From the NCBI RefSeq assembly GCF_000019725.1, contig NC_010505.1:5626001-5690000 (forward strand): a stretch of DNA of 64,000 nucleotides, read 5' to 3'. Made by a program: the position numbers and the translations under genes. The DNA comes from Methylobacterium radiotolerans JCM 2831 (GTDB lineage: Bacteria > Pseudomonadota > Alphaproteobacteria > Rhizobiales > Beijerinckiaceae). Below, one piece after another: positions 43,907-51,340 of this stretch; the stretch's first letter is position 1; each line of letters begins with the position of its first letter. The notes beneath the pieces are model-generated. The model made no database searches. It worked only from the letters and a program-made list of their open reading frames with translations, and was not told the DNA's origin.

Positions 43907-46008
43907 GCCTTGCGCCGGGTCAGGAGTAAAGAGCCGGAAATCGGTCGGCCCAGCGCCTCCGACGTGTCGACGAGGTCGATCAGGTCGCGCTGGCGCGTCG
44001 CGCCGTTGCAGGCGACGAGCAGCAGCCGGTCGGCGGCGGCCGCCAGGGGACCGAGCCGCAGGTTCTCGGTCAGCACGCCGCCGTCGACGAGCACGAGGTC
44101 GAAGCGTCCCTTCACGCCCGCGATGAAGCGCTCGACATTGGCGGGTGTCAGGGCGTCGCGCAGGGGCTTCTCGGTGTCGCCGAGCCCGACCCGGCGGGCG
44201 CCGGAGGCCGGGTCCGTCCGGGTCACGGCGTTGAGGCTCTGCTCGCCGCGGAGCACGTCGAGGAGGCCGCCGGTGCCGGAGCCGTCCGCCCGCAGGTCGG
44301 CGTCCACGCGCAGGACGCGGTCGCCGCGCGCGACGGCGACCGCGGCGAGCAGCCCGATCACCGCTTGGCGCTCCGCCTCGTCGGATTCCCCCGAAGTGAC
44401 GAGCAGCGCCAGCGCGTGGCCGCTCATGCCGGAGGTCGCGGCCAGGTGGTCGAGGGTGAGGCTCGCGGCGCTCGCGCTCGCGCCCCGCGGCCGCAGCCCG
44501 GGCAGCACGGCCACCACGGGGGCGTTCGACAGCCGCTCCAGCTGCCGCGGCGAGAGCACGGTCGGCGCGAGATATTCCCGCGTCAGCGCGAGGCCGGCGC
44601 CGAGGCCGAGGCCGCCCGCGAGGGCGGCGGCGACCAGGATCAGCCGCGGCGGCCAGCTCGGATCCTGCGGCGGCCGCGCCGTGGTGATGATCCGGGCGTT
44701 CGAGCTGTCGATGCTGGTCTGTTCCTTGATCTCCCGGGCGCGCACGAGGAAGGCGTTGTAGACGGAGCGCGCCGCGTCGACCTCGCGCTCGAGCTCGCGC
44801 TGCTGCACCGACGACTGTGCGTTCACCGCCGACTGCCGCTGCAGGCGCTCCAGCTCCGCCGCGAGGGTCCGCTCGTTCGCCTGGGCGCGCTGGGCCTCGG
44901 TCTCGGCCGCGCCCGCGATGCGGTTCAGCTCGGCGTCGATCAGCCGGCGGACGTCCTGCATCTGCGCGCGCACGGCGGCGATGAACGGGTGGCGCTCGCC
45001 GAGATTGGTGCGCAGGTCGGCCTCCTTGGCGGCGAGCTCCGCGTACTGCCCGCGCAGGCGCTCGATCACCGAGGACTGGACCGCCTCCGGCATCGCTCCG
45101 GACCCGATCGCCTGCCCGCGGGCCTCCCGGATCCCCTGCAGACGCGCCTTGGCGTCGGCGGTCCGCGCCCGCGCGGCGACCAGCCGCGCGTTCAGGTCGG
45201 TGAGCTGCTGCTCGTTCACGAGCCGGCCGCTCGACGCGATCAGGCCGTTGCGCGCCTTGTAATCCTCGAGCTTCTTGTCGGCGGCGTTGACGGCGCTCCG
45301 CAGCTCGTCGAGGCGGCCGCGCAGCTCGCCCGCGGCGCGCTTGGCGGCGTCCGAGCGGGCGTCGGTCTGGTCCGTCAGGTAGGCGTTCGCGATGGCGTTG
45401 ACGATCCGCGCCGAGAGATCGGGATCCGGCGTGGTGACCACCAAGTCGATGACGAAGACCTTGTCGGCGCGCTTGACCGCGAGGCGCCGCCGCAGCTGGT
45501 CCAGCGCCCGGCCGCGGGCGTCGACGGGCCGCTCCGCCTTCGGCCCGGCCACCAGCGCGCGGAGCTCGCCGAGGGCCCGCGTCACGACGCCGTCCCGCGG
45601 CGCGCCGAAGCCCGGCGTGGTCGCGAGTCCGACCTGATCGACCGCGCGCCCCAGCACGGCGTCCGACTCGATCACCTTCACCTGGCTCTCGACCTGGGCG
45701 ATACCGCCGTCCGGCGACAGTCCGGCCGGATTGACGTCGTTCGAGACGACCTGGCGGTCGCGGGGATCGATCAGGATCTGCGCCGTGGCGGTGTAGAGCG
45801 AGGGCGTGATCAGCGCGTAGGCCAGGGCGAGGAGGCCGAGCAGCAGCGCCGTCCCGAAGACCAGCCGCTTGCGCCGCCACAGGATCCGCCACAGGTCGCC
45901 CAGTTCGGCCGTGGTGTCGGGACGGTTCGGGCCCGGACGCTCGGGATGCGCCGGCTGCACCGGGCCGAGCCACGTCGCGACAGCGATGTTATGGTCGATC
46001 TGTGCCAC
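43903..46008 (-). CDS. Wzc/GumC-like polysaccharide co-polymerase with degenerate ATPase domain
   Basis: A 701-residue chain-length determinant. It has an N-terminal Wzz domain with TM1 at about 47-68, a long coiled-coil periplasmic part, TM2 at about 452-474 and a C-terminal BY-kinase-like domain. That domain keeps the VLRVDADLR (Walker A') and FDLVLVDGG (Walker B) strands. The P-loop region, however, reads LLVTSGESDEAERQAVIGLL, with no GK[ST], and no C-terminal tyrosine cluster is present. It therefore probably controls export and length without autophosphorylation. It is the upstream gene of the pair with the polymerase. Confidence 0.87.
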   Translation of the reverse strand: MAQIDHNIAVATWLGPVQPAHPERPGPNRPDTTAELGDLWRILWRRKRLVFGTALLLGLLALAYALITPSLYTATAQILIDPRDRQVVSNDVNPAGLSPDGGIAQVESQVKVIESDAVLGRAVDQVGLATTPGFGAPRDGVVTRALGELRALVAGPKAERPVDARGRALDQLRRRLAVKRADKVFVIDLVVTTPDPDLSARIVNAIANAYLTDQTDARSDAAKRAAGELRGRLDELRSAVNAADKKLEDYKARNGLIASSGRLVNEQQLTDLNARLVAARARTADAKARLQGIREARGQAIGSGAMPEAVQSSVIERLRGQYAELAAKEADLRTNLGERHPFIAAVRAQMQDVRRLIDAELNRIAGAAETEAQRAQANERTLAAELERLQRQSAVNAQSSVQQRELEREVDAARSVYNAFLVRAREIKEQTSIDSSNARIITTARPPQDPSWPPRLILVAAALAGGLGLGAGLALTREYLAPTVLSPRQLERLSNAPVVAVLPGLRPRGASASAASLTLDHLAATSGMSGHALALLVTSGESDEAERQAVIGLLAAVAVARGDRVLRVDADLRADGSGTGGLLDVLRGEQSLNAVTRTDPASGARRVGLGDTEKPLRDALTPANVERFIAGVKGRFDLVLVDGGVLTENLRLGPLAAAADRLLLVACNGATRQRDLIDLVDTSEALGRPISGSLLLTRRKA

Positions 46009-46426
46009 GATCGGTCACCGTCGTCTCAATCCTGGTCGGTCCCTCGCGGGCGCCTTCCCTACTGCAAGAGTCGCGCAGCCTGCTGACAATGTATCGAGGC
46101 CGCGATCCGCGCCGCGGCGGCCCGGATGACTGGGAGCGTGGTAAACAACCCCCGCGCGGCGGGCCCGCGCAAACGCGTCCGTCATCGAGGTCGGCGTGTT
46201 GCTACAGGATGTCGACACCGCGCGACGCGGACGCGTCGCCGCATCGCGCAGGCCTGCCGAGGGCCCGCGCCGCACCGATCCCGGGGTTCGACGGATCCGG
46301 CGAGTCATCGGCGTGGATAACGCTCTCGGGCTGCCCTATTCTCCGATTGGATAAATTGTATTGGCTCGTCCGAGACGCGACAATCGCCCCTAGCTGCGGC
46401 CTCAATTCTTGTTCAGGTGCTCTGCC
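46009..46426. other. Non-coding region upstream of the co-polymerase gene
   Basis: 418 bases between divergent starts. No convincing gene is seen. On the minus strand TTGTCA occurs about 85 bases before the co-polymerase start without a clear -10. Near the right end GATAAATTGTATTGG is AT-rich and may belong to the promoter of the small gene at 46427. CGTGGATAA at 46313 differs by one base from a DnaA box. Confidence 0.5.
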
Positions 46427-46672
46427 ATGGAAGCGATCAGCGTCGAGGACCGGGGTGGCGGCCGGCGCGCCGTCAATGCCCGCCTGCGTCGGATCGCGGC
46501 CGCGACCGGCGTCCCGATCGCCGCCTTCTTCGGAGCGCCGGCACCGCGGCCGCTGGCCGAGCTCAGCGAGCTGATCGGCCTGTGGCAGTCGATCGCCGAC
46601 CCGGAGGGCCGCAGCGAGATCCTGGCGGTGGCCCGGGCGCGGGCCGCCGGGACCGCGGACGAGCCGGCCTGA
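46427..46672 (+). CDS. Small helical protein, possible regulator fragment
   Basis: An 81-residue protein: RRAVNARLRRIAAATGVPIAAFFG followed by LAELSELIGLWQSIADPEGRSEILAVARARA. The first part resembles the end of an XRE-type helix-turn-helix (the RIAxATGxPxxxFF turn), and the second is a helical tail often found in small alphaproteobacterial regulators. The HTH would be incomplete, since the first helices are missing, so DNA binding is doubtful. It lies upstream of the 6S RNA region where other proteobacteria have zapA. Family unknown. Confidence 0.6.
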   Translation: MEAISVEDRGGGRRAVNARLRRIAAATGVPIAAFFGAPAPRPLAELSELIGLWQSIADPEGRSEILAVARARAAGTADEPA

Positions 46673-46739
46673 CGGCGAGCCCGCGGATTTTGGTGCGCGC
46701 GGCCCTGGCGGGATCGCGCCGGGACCGCTACATGACGTG

Positions 46740-46885
46740 GGCGGGGCTGCAGAGTTCGTCAGGAGCACTATCCCCGGGGCCTTATCGACTCCCTCGGGAG
46801 CTGTCCCTGGCCTCGTCCCTGGACCTGGCCAACACGGCGCCCACCTACGCTGTAGGTTTCCCGGGATCGATCCTCCAACGGCTCA
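46740..46885 (+). ncRNA. ssrS: 6S RNA (ssrS), boundaries approximate
   Basis: The segment between the small gene and 5-formyl-THF cyclo-ligase has 6S features. A long closing stem pairs AGGA...ATCCC..GGGG (about 46761-46780) with TTTCCCGGGATCGATCCT (about 46858-46875). Hairpins CTCCCTCGGGAG and ACCTACGCTGTAGGT lie inside, around a largely open centre rich in CCTGG. 6S RNA sits directly before ygfA in many proteobacteria. It would bind sigma-70 RNA polymerase by mimicking an open promoter during stationary phase. The exact 5' and 3' ends are estimates. Confidence 0.75.
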
Positions 46886-46886
46886 C

Positions 46887-47504
46887 GTGGCTCCGCACCC
46901 GACCCCTCCCAGAACCGGCGCCGAGGCTCCCGACGCCGCCCGCAAGGCGGAACTCCGCGCCGCGGCCCTCGCCGCCCGCGACGCCCTCGATCCGGCGGCC
47001 CGTCAGGCGGCCTCGACGGCGATCGGGGACGCGCTCCTCGCGCTGCCGGAGCTCGCCCGGGCCAGACTGGTGGGCGCCTTCTGGCCGATCCGCAGCGAGG
47101 TCGATCCCCGGCCCGCCGCCGAGGGCCTACGCGCCCGCGGCCAGGCCGTGGCCCTGCCGCACGTCACGCCGGACGGCCTGGTGTTCCGGGAATGGCGCGC
47201 CGGCGACGCCCTCGTCGCCGGCCGGTTCGGCCTCAGCGAGCCCGACCCGTCGCTGCCGCCGGTGGAGCCCGACGCGCTGATCGTGCCGCTCGCCGCCTTC
47301 GACCGGACCGGGCAGCGCATCGGTTACGGCCGGGGCTACTACGACGGCGCGATCGCGCGCCTGTCCCGGACACGCCCCGTCCTGACCGTCGGCATCGGCT
47401 TCGCCGCCCAGGAGGTGGGGCGCGTGCCGGCCGAGCCGCACGACCGCCCCCTCCAGTTCGTGATCACCGAAGACGGCGTGATCCGCTGCGACAGGACCGC
47501 CTGA
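46887..47504 (+). CDS. 5-formyltetrahydrofolate cyclo-ligase
   Basis: Converts 5-formyl-THF to 5,10-methenyl-THF with ATP, returning a dead-end folate to one-carbon metabolism. It is 205 residues from the GTG at 46887. The C-terminal signature RIGYGRGYYDGAIARL binds ATP, with DALIVPLAAFDRTGQRIGYG before it, and a basic, Arg/Ala-rich opening helix (ARKAELRAAALAARD) is typical. It follows the 6S RNA directly and is 3 bases before the phosphoesterase gene. This is the ygfA/fau-type arrangement, in which the cyclo-ligase can be cotranscribed with 6S RNA. Confidence 0.92.
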   Translation: MAPHPTPPRTGAEAPDAARKAELRAAALAARDALDPAARQAASTAIGDALLALPELARARLVGAFWPIRSEVDPRPAAEGLRARGQAVALPHVTPDGLVFREWRAGDALVAGRFGLSEPDPSLPPVEPDALIVPLAAFDRTGQRIGYGRGYYDGAIARLSRTRPVLTVGIGFAAQEVGRVPAEPHDRPLQFVITEDGVIRCDRTA

Positions 47505-47507
47505 CCC

Positions 47508-48326
47508 ATGCGCCTGCTCTTCCTCGGCGACGTCGTCGGGCGTTCGGGCCGCACCGTGGTGTGCGAGCACCTGCCGCGCCTCCGGGAGCGTTGGCGCCTC
47601 GACTGCGTGGTGGTCAACGGCGAGAATGCGGCCGGCGGCTTCGGCATCTCCGAGACCATCTGCGACGAGCTGATCCAGGCCGGCGCCGACGCGGTCACCC
47701 TCGGCAACCACAGTTTCGACCAGCGCGAGGCGATGGTGTTCATCGCCCGCCAGCCGCGCCTCGTGCGGCCGGCGAACTATCCGCCCGGCACGCCGGGCCG
47801 CGGCGCCACGGTGGTGGAGACCCAGGGCGGCGCCCGCGTGCTCGTGGTCAACGTGATGGGCCGCGTCTTCCTCGACGCGATGGATGATCCCTTCGCGGCG
47901 GTCGAGCGCGAGCTCACCGCCTGCCCCCTCGGCGCGGCGGCGGACGCGGTCATCGTCGACGTCCACGCCGAGGCGACGAGCGAGAAGCAGGCCTTCGGCC
48001 ACTATCTCGACGGCCGGGCGAGCCTCGTCGTCGGGACGCACACGCACACGCCCACGGCGGATCACCGGATCCTGCCCGGCGGCACGGCCTACATGTCGGA
48101 TGCCGGCATGTGCGGCGATTACGATTCGGTGATCGGCATGCAGAAGGACGAGCCGATCCGCCGCATGATCCAGAAGACGCCGGGCTCCCGCTGGGAGGTC
48201 GCCGTCGGCGAGGGGACCCTGTGCGGCATCGCGGTGGAGACGGACGCGCGCGGCCTCGCCACGCGGGTCGCGGCCCTCCGGCTGGGACCGAATCTCGAGG
48301 AGACAGCGCCGCATTTCTGGGATTAG
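47508..48326 (+). CDS. YmdB-type metallophosphoesterase (TIGR00282)
   Basis: A 272-residue calcineurin-like phosphoesterase. The di-iron site is visible as LFLGDVVGRSG, VVNGENAAGG, TLGNHSFDQ, DVHAEATSEK and GTHTHTPTADHRIL. The closest characterised group is YmdB of Bacillus, a 2',3'-cyclic nucleotide phosphodiesterase needed for biofilm decisions. In alphaproteobacteria the gene usually follows 5-formyl-THF cyclo-ligase, as here with a 3-base gap, so the two form one operon. The physiological substrate is not established. Confidence 0.92.
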   Translation: MRLLFLGDVVGRSGRTVVCEHLPRLRERWRLDCVVVNGENAAGGFGISETICDELIQAGADAVTLGNHSFDQREAMVFIARQPRLVRPANYPPGTPGRGATVVETQGGARVLVVNVMGRVFLDAMDDPFAAVERELTACPLGAAADAVIVDVHAEATSEKQAFGHYLDGRASLVVGTHTHTPTADHRILPGGTAYMSDAGMCGDYDSVIGMQKDEPIRRMIQKTPGSRWEVAVGEGTLCGIAVETDARGLATRVAALRLGPNLEETAPHFWD

Positions 48327-48532
48327 CGCCCTGTTCGGCCCGGCGGATGCCGGTTCGGCGTAAGTCGGTCGCGCGCAGCTAAGCCTTTTGTGCGCGACTG
48401 GTCTCGATCGGCCTGGGCATAGCTCCGCGGTGACCTTCCCGAGACTTGATCGCGTGCGGGCCTACCCCCACAGTGCCTCGGAGGGGCGCCGATGGCCGGC
48501 TGCCGCGTGGTGAGATCAGGCTAGAACGATCG

Positions 48533-49519
48533 ATGGCCGCCCGACAAACCGGCGACGACAAGAATGGGCCGCTGGCACAGCCCGGGATCTATCTCGGGCG
48601 CATGGTCATCTTCCTGATCCTCGTAGGCTTCCTCGCCTTCATCCTGTTCCGGCAGATCACACCGGCCTTCCTGGCCAATCCCGGGCTCAACGGGCTGATC
48701 CTCGGTGTTCTGCTGATCGCCGTCCTGATCGCCTTCGGGCAGGTCGTCCGGCTGTTCCGCGAGACCGCCTACGTCAACGCCGTCGCCAGCGGCGCGCAGG
48801 TCAAGCGGCCGCCCGCCCTGCTGGCGCCGATGGCGCCGATGATCGCCGCGCGGGCCGGCGGGACGACCCTGCCCGGCACGACCGGCTATCTCGACACGAT
48901 CGCGGTGCGCCTCGACGAGGGCCGCGAGATCCTGCGCTACATCGCCGGGATCCTGATCCTGCTCGGCCTGCTCGGCACCTTCTGGGGCCTCATCGACACG
49001 CTGTCGGCGGTCGGCGGCGTCATCAAGGGCATGCGCGGCGGCGGCGATGCCGGCGTCATGTTCGACGAGCTGAAATCCGGCCTCGCGGTGCCGCTCTCGG
49101 GCATCGGTCTGGCGTTCTCGGCCTCGCTGTTCGGCCTCGCCTCGTCGCTGATCACCGGCTTCCTGGAATTGCAGGCGGGCCAGGCTCATGCCCGGTTCCA
49201 CAACGAACTGCAGGACTGGTTGATGTCCGGCGCGGCTTCCCAGGAGGCGGCGCCGGTCGCGGCGGCGGCCGGTGCCAGGCCGGCCGCCGGGACTCAAGAG
49301 CTGAAGGAGGCGGTCGACCGCCTGAGTGCCCTGGTGGCCGAGGGCGGCGGCAGCCGCGCGGCGACGCAGGCGATGACCAACCTCGCCGAGGGCATCCAGG
49401 GCCTCGTCCAGCACATGCGCGCCGAGCAGCAGATGATCCGCGACTGGGTGGAGGCGCAGGCGAGCCGCGAGCGCGAGCTGAAGCAGGTGCTCGACCGGCT
49501 GGGCCGGGAGCGCGTCTAG
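48533..49519 (+). CDS. MotA/TolQ/ExbB-like proton channel subunit
   Basis: A 328-residue membrane protein with TMs at about 24-40, 52-70, 138-160 and 191-213. The last two (ILILLGLLGTFWGLIDTLSAV and IGLAFSASLFGLASSLITGF) match the pore helices of the MotA/TolQ/ExbB family. A short helical tail (about 250-328) follows. It overlaps the MotB-like gene by one base (TAGTG). There are no flagellar, TolR/Pal or TonB genes nearby. It most likely forms a proton-driven rotor or energiser with the next protein, for an unidentified envelope task. Confidence 0.88.
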   Translation: MAARQTGDDKNGPLAQPGIYLGRMVIFLILVGFLAFILFRQITPAFLANPGLNGLILGVLLIAVLIAFGQVVRLFRETAYVNAVASGAQVKRPPALLAPMAPMIAARAGGTTLPGTTGYLDTIAVRLDEGREILRYIAGILILLGLLGTFWGLIDTLSAVGGVIKGMRGGGDAGVMFDELKSGLAVPLSGIGLAFSASLFGLASSLITGFLELQAGQAHARFHNELQDWLMSGAASQEAAPVAAAAGARPAAGTQELKEAVDRLSALVAEGGGSRAATQAMTNLAEGIQGLVQHMRAEQQMIRDWVEAQASRERELKQVLDRLGRERV

Positions 49520-50532
49520 TGGCCTCCACGGCGACCCGGACCCGGCGGACGCTCAACGTCTGGCCCGGCTACGTCGACGCGCTGGCGACGCTGCTCCTCT
49601 CGGTGGTCTTCCTGCTCACGGTCTTCGTGGTCGGGCAGTTCTTCCTGTCGCAGGAGCTGACCGGCCGGGACGAGACCCTGGCCAAGCTCAACCGCCAGAT
49701 CGCCGACCTCACCGACCTCCTGGCCCTGGAGCGGACGAACCGCCGCAACCAGGAGGACGAGGTGCGCAACCTCCGCACGACGCTCGCCGGCGTCGAGGCC
49801 GAGCGCGACCGGGCCAAGGTGCAGGCCGAGGCCGCGACGGTCAGCCAGGGCGCGGCGGGCACCCTCGACAAGCAGCTGGAGACGGAGCGCGGCGCGACAC
49901 GGCGGGCGCAGTCCCAGATCGACCTGCTCAACGAGCAGATCAGCGCCATGCGCCGGCAGCTCGCAGCCCTGGAGGACGCCCTCGCGGCCTCCGAGAGCCG
50001 CGACAGGGAATCCCAGGCCCGGATCGCCGAGCTGGGCAGCCGGCTGAACGTCGCCCTCGCGCAGAAGGTTCAGGAACTGGCCCGATACCGGTCCAACTTC
50101 TTCGGCCGCCTGCGCCAGATCCTCGGCAACCGGCCCGACATCCGCGTGGTCGGCGACCGCTTCGTGCTGCAATCCGAGGTGCTGTTCCCGGCCGGCTCCG
50201 CGACCCTCAAGCCCGAGGCCGGGCCGGAACTGGACCGCATCGCCGGCGCGGTCTCGGAACTCGCCAAGCAGATCCCGGCGGATCTGCCCTGGGTGCTCCG
50301 CGTCGACGGTCACACCGACGCGCGCCCGATCAGCACGTCTCAGTTCCCGTCGAACTGGTCGCTCTCGGCGGCGCGCGCCATCGCGGTGGTGCAGTTCCTC
50401 GCCGGCAAGGGGATCCCGCCGCAGCACCTCCTGGCGGGCGCCTTCGGCGAGTTCCAGCCCCTCGAAGCCGGCGCGACCGAGGAGGCCTACGCCCGCAACC
50501 GCCGGATCGAGATGAAGCTGACCGAGCGCTAG
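49519..50532 (+). CDS. MotB/OmpA-like protein with long coiled coil
   Basis: A 337-residue partner of the MotA-like protein, from a GTG start within the previous stop. A single TM segment at about 20-45 (DALATLLLSVVFLLTVFVVG) starts with Asp20, in the place of MotB's essential proton-carrying aspartate. Residues about 50-190 are a heptad-like coiled coil (LAKLNRQIADLTDLLALER...). The C-terminal OmpA domain (about 205-337) has VDGHTDARPI and the NWSLSAARAIAVVQFL helix for peptidoglycan binding. The long coiled coil between membrane and wall domain is unlike MotB and suggests a long periplasmic reach. Confidence 0.9.
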   Translation: MASTATRTRRTLNVWPGYVDALATLLLSVVFLLTVFVVGQFFLSQELTGRDETLAKLNRQIADLTDLLALERTNRRNQEDEVRNLRTTLAGVEAERDRAKVQAEAATVSQGAAGTLDKQLETERGATRRAQSQIDLLNEQISAMRRQLAALEDALAASESRDRESQARIAELGSRLNVALAQKVQELARYRSNFFGRLRQILGNRPDIRVVGDRFVLQSEVLFPAGSATLKPEAGPELDRIAGAVSELAKQIPADLPWVLRVDGHTDARPISTSQFPSNWSLSAARAIAVVQFLAGKGIPPQHLLAGAFGEFQPLEAGATEEAYARNRRIEMKLTER

Positions 50533-50811
50533 GGCTGTCGGGCCGTCGCGGCGCGCGGGGGGGCGTGCCGGAGCGCGTGACGTCCTTGGACCGGACCTGC
50601 GATCATTTCGCTGCGCTCGCTCGCGTTGTCGCGCCGGTGAAGACAGCATCCGCATGTGTTTCGGCGGCTTCGGCTGTCCGCGTCCGGCAGGAATAGGCCG
50701 CAATGCGTGAGGGGCCTGCCGCTTTCTCTCGGCGGCGGTCCTGTTCTGCTGGATTAACCCATCGTTATCCTTGACGCCTCATGGTGCGGCCGATCCAGGG
50801 AGACCGTATCG

Positions 50812-51246
50812 ATGTCGAAGCCCAACCTGTCCCTGAACCCGGTTCGGTCCGGAGCGGACCGTGAGCCCCGGGACGAGGCCGGCGCCATTGCCGCGGCCGT
50901 GCGGGTCTTCGAGGACGGGCTGGCGGGTCTGCGCGCGGGTGCCCTGATCGCGGACGATGCGGCTTCGGCCGCGGCGGCGGCCGACGCGGCGACCGGCCTC
51001 CTCGCAGGCATCGCCGGTCAGACCAGCCTGATGGCGCTGCGGGCCGCGATCGAGGCGGCCCGCGATGGCGGGGAGGGGCGGGGCTTCGCGGCCGCGGCCG
51101 CCGAGGTCAGGGACCTGGCCGGGCAGATGGCGCGGGCGACCGACACGATCGTGGCGCAGGTCGGCCAGATCCAGGCCGCGGCGGAGCGGGCGCAGGACAC
51201 CGGCCTCCGGGGGGCGCGCCAGCTGGCGCCCGCGTCCGCGCACTGA
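50812..51246 (+). CDS. Stand-alone chemoreceptor signalling tip, 144 aa
   Basis: Only the hairpin tip of a methyl-accepting signalling domain is present: AGQTSLMALRAAIEAARDGG at about 66-85, then EGRGFAAAAAEVRDLAGQMA. Compare the family consensus [18 protein letters not shown]. There are no TM, sensor or HAMP segments, and the coiled coil is much shorter than in true receptors. The invariant core residues Glu, Arg and Gly are kept. It may be a soluble decoy or adaptor for CheW/CheA, or the remnant of a receptor. It follows the MotA/MotB-like pair by 280 bases; its stop lies in a tandem repeat. Confidence 0.75.
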   Translation: MSKPNLSLNPVRSGADREPRDEAGAIAAAVRVFEDGLAGLRAGALIADDAASAAAAADAATGLLAGIAGQTSLMALRAAIEAARDGGEGRGFAAAAAEVRDLAGQMARATDTIVAQVGQIQAAAERAQDTGLRGARQLAPASAH

Positions 51247-51267
51247 TCCGCGCACTGATCCGCGCAC
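51236..51267. repeat. 12-base tandem repeat, 2.7 copies, over a stop codon
   Basis: CCGCGCACTGAT occurs at 51236-51247 and 51248-51259, then CCGCGCAC at 51260-51267. The stop codon of the short chemoreceptor-domain gene is in the first copy. Slippage here would change how close the stop is but not the frame, since the unit is 12 bases. Confidence 0.6.
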
Positions 51268-51340
51268 GGCGCGGTACCTCAGCGCCAGCGATCCGTCGCG
51301 CGGCCGGACGCCGCCGCGGGCCGCTCCCGGAGCGGTCCGG

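Noticed and set aside
42602..45973. A 1123-codon minus-strand open frame
   Set aside because: Only its 3' part (42602-43906) is a real gene. The rest reads as Arg/Gly/Ala-rich sequence out of frame with the co-polymerase gene on the same strand.
48533..50532. A Zorya-type anti-phage system (ZorA/ZorB)
   Set aside because: The MotA/MotB-like pair superficially fits, but the channel protein lacks the very long tail of ZorA, the MotB-like protein has a long coiled coil, and no zorC, zorD or zorE genes are present.
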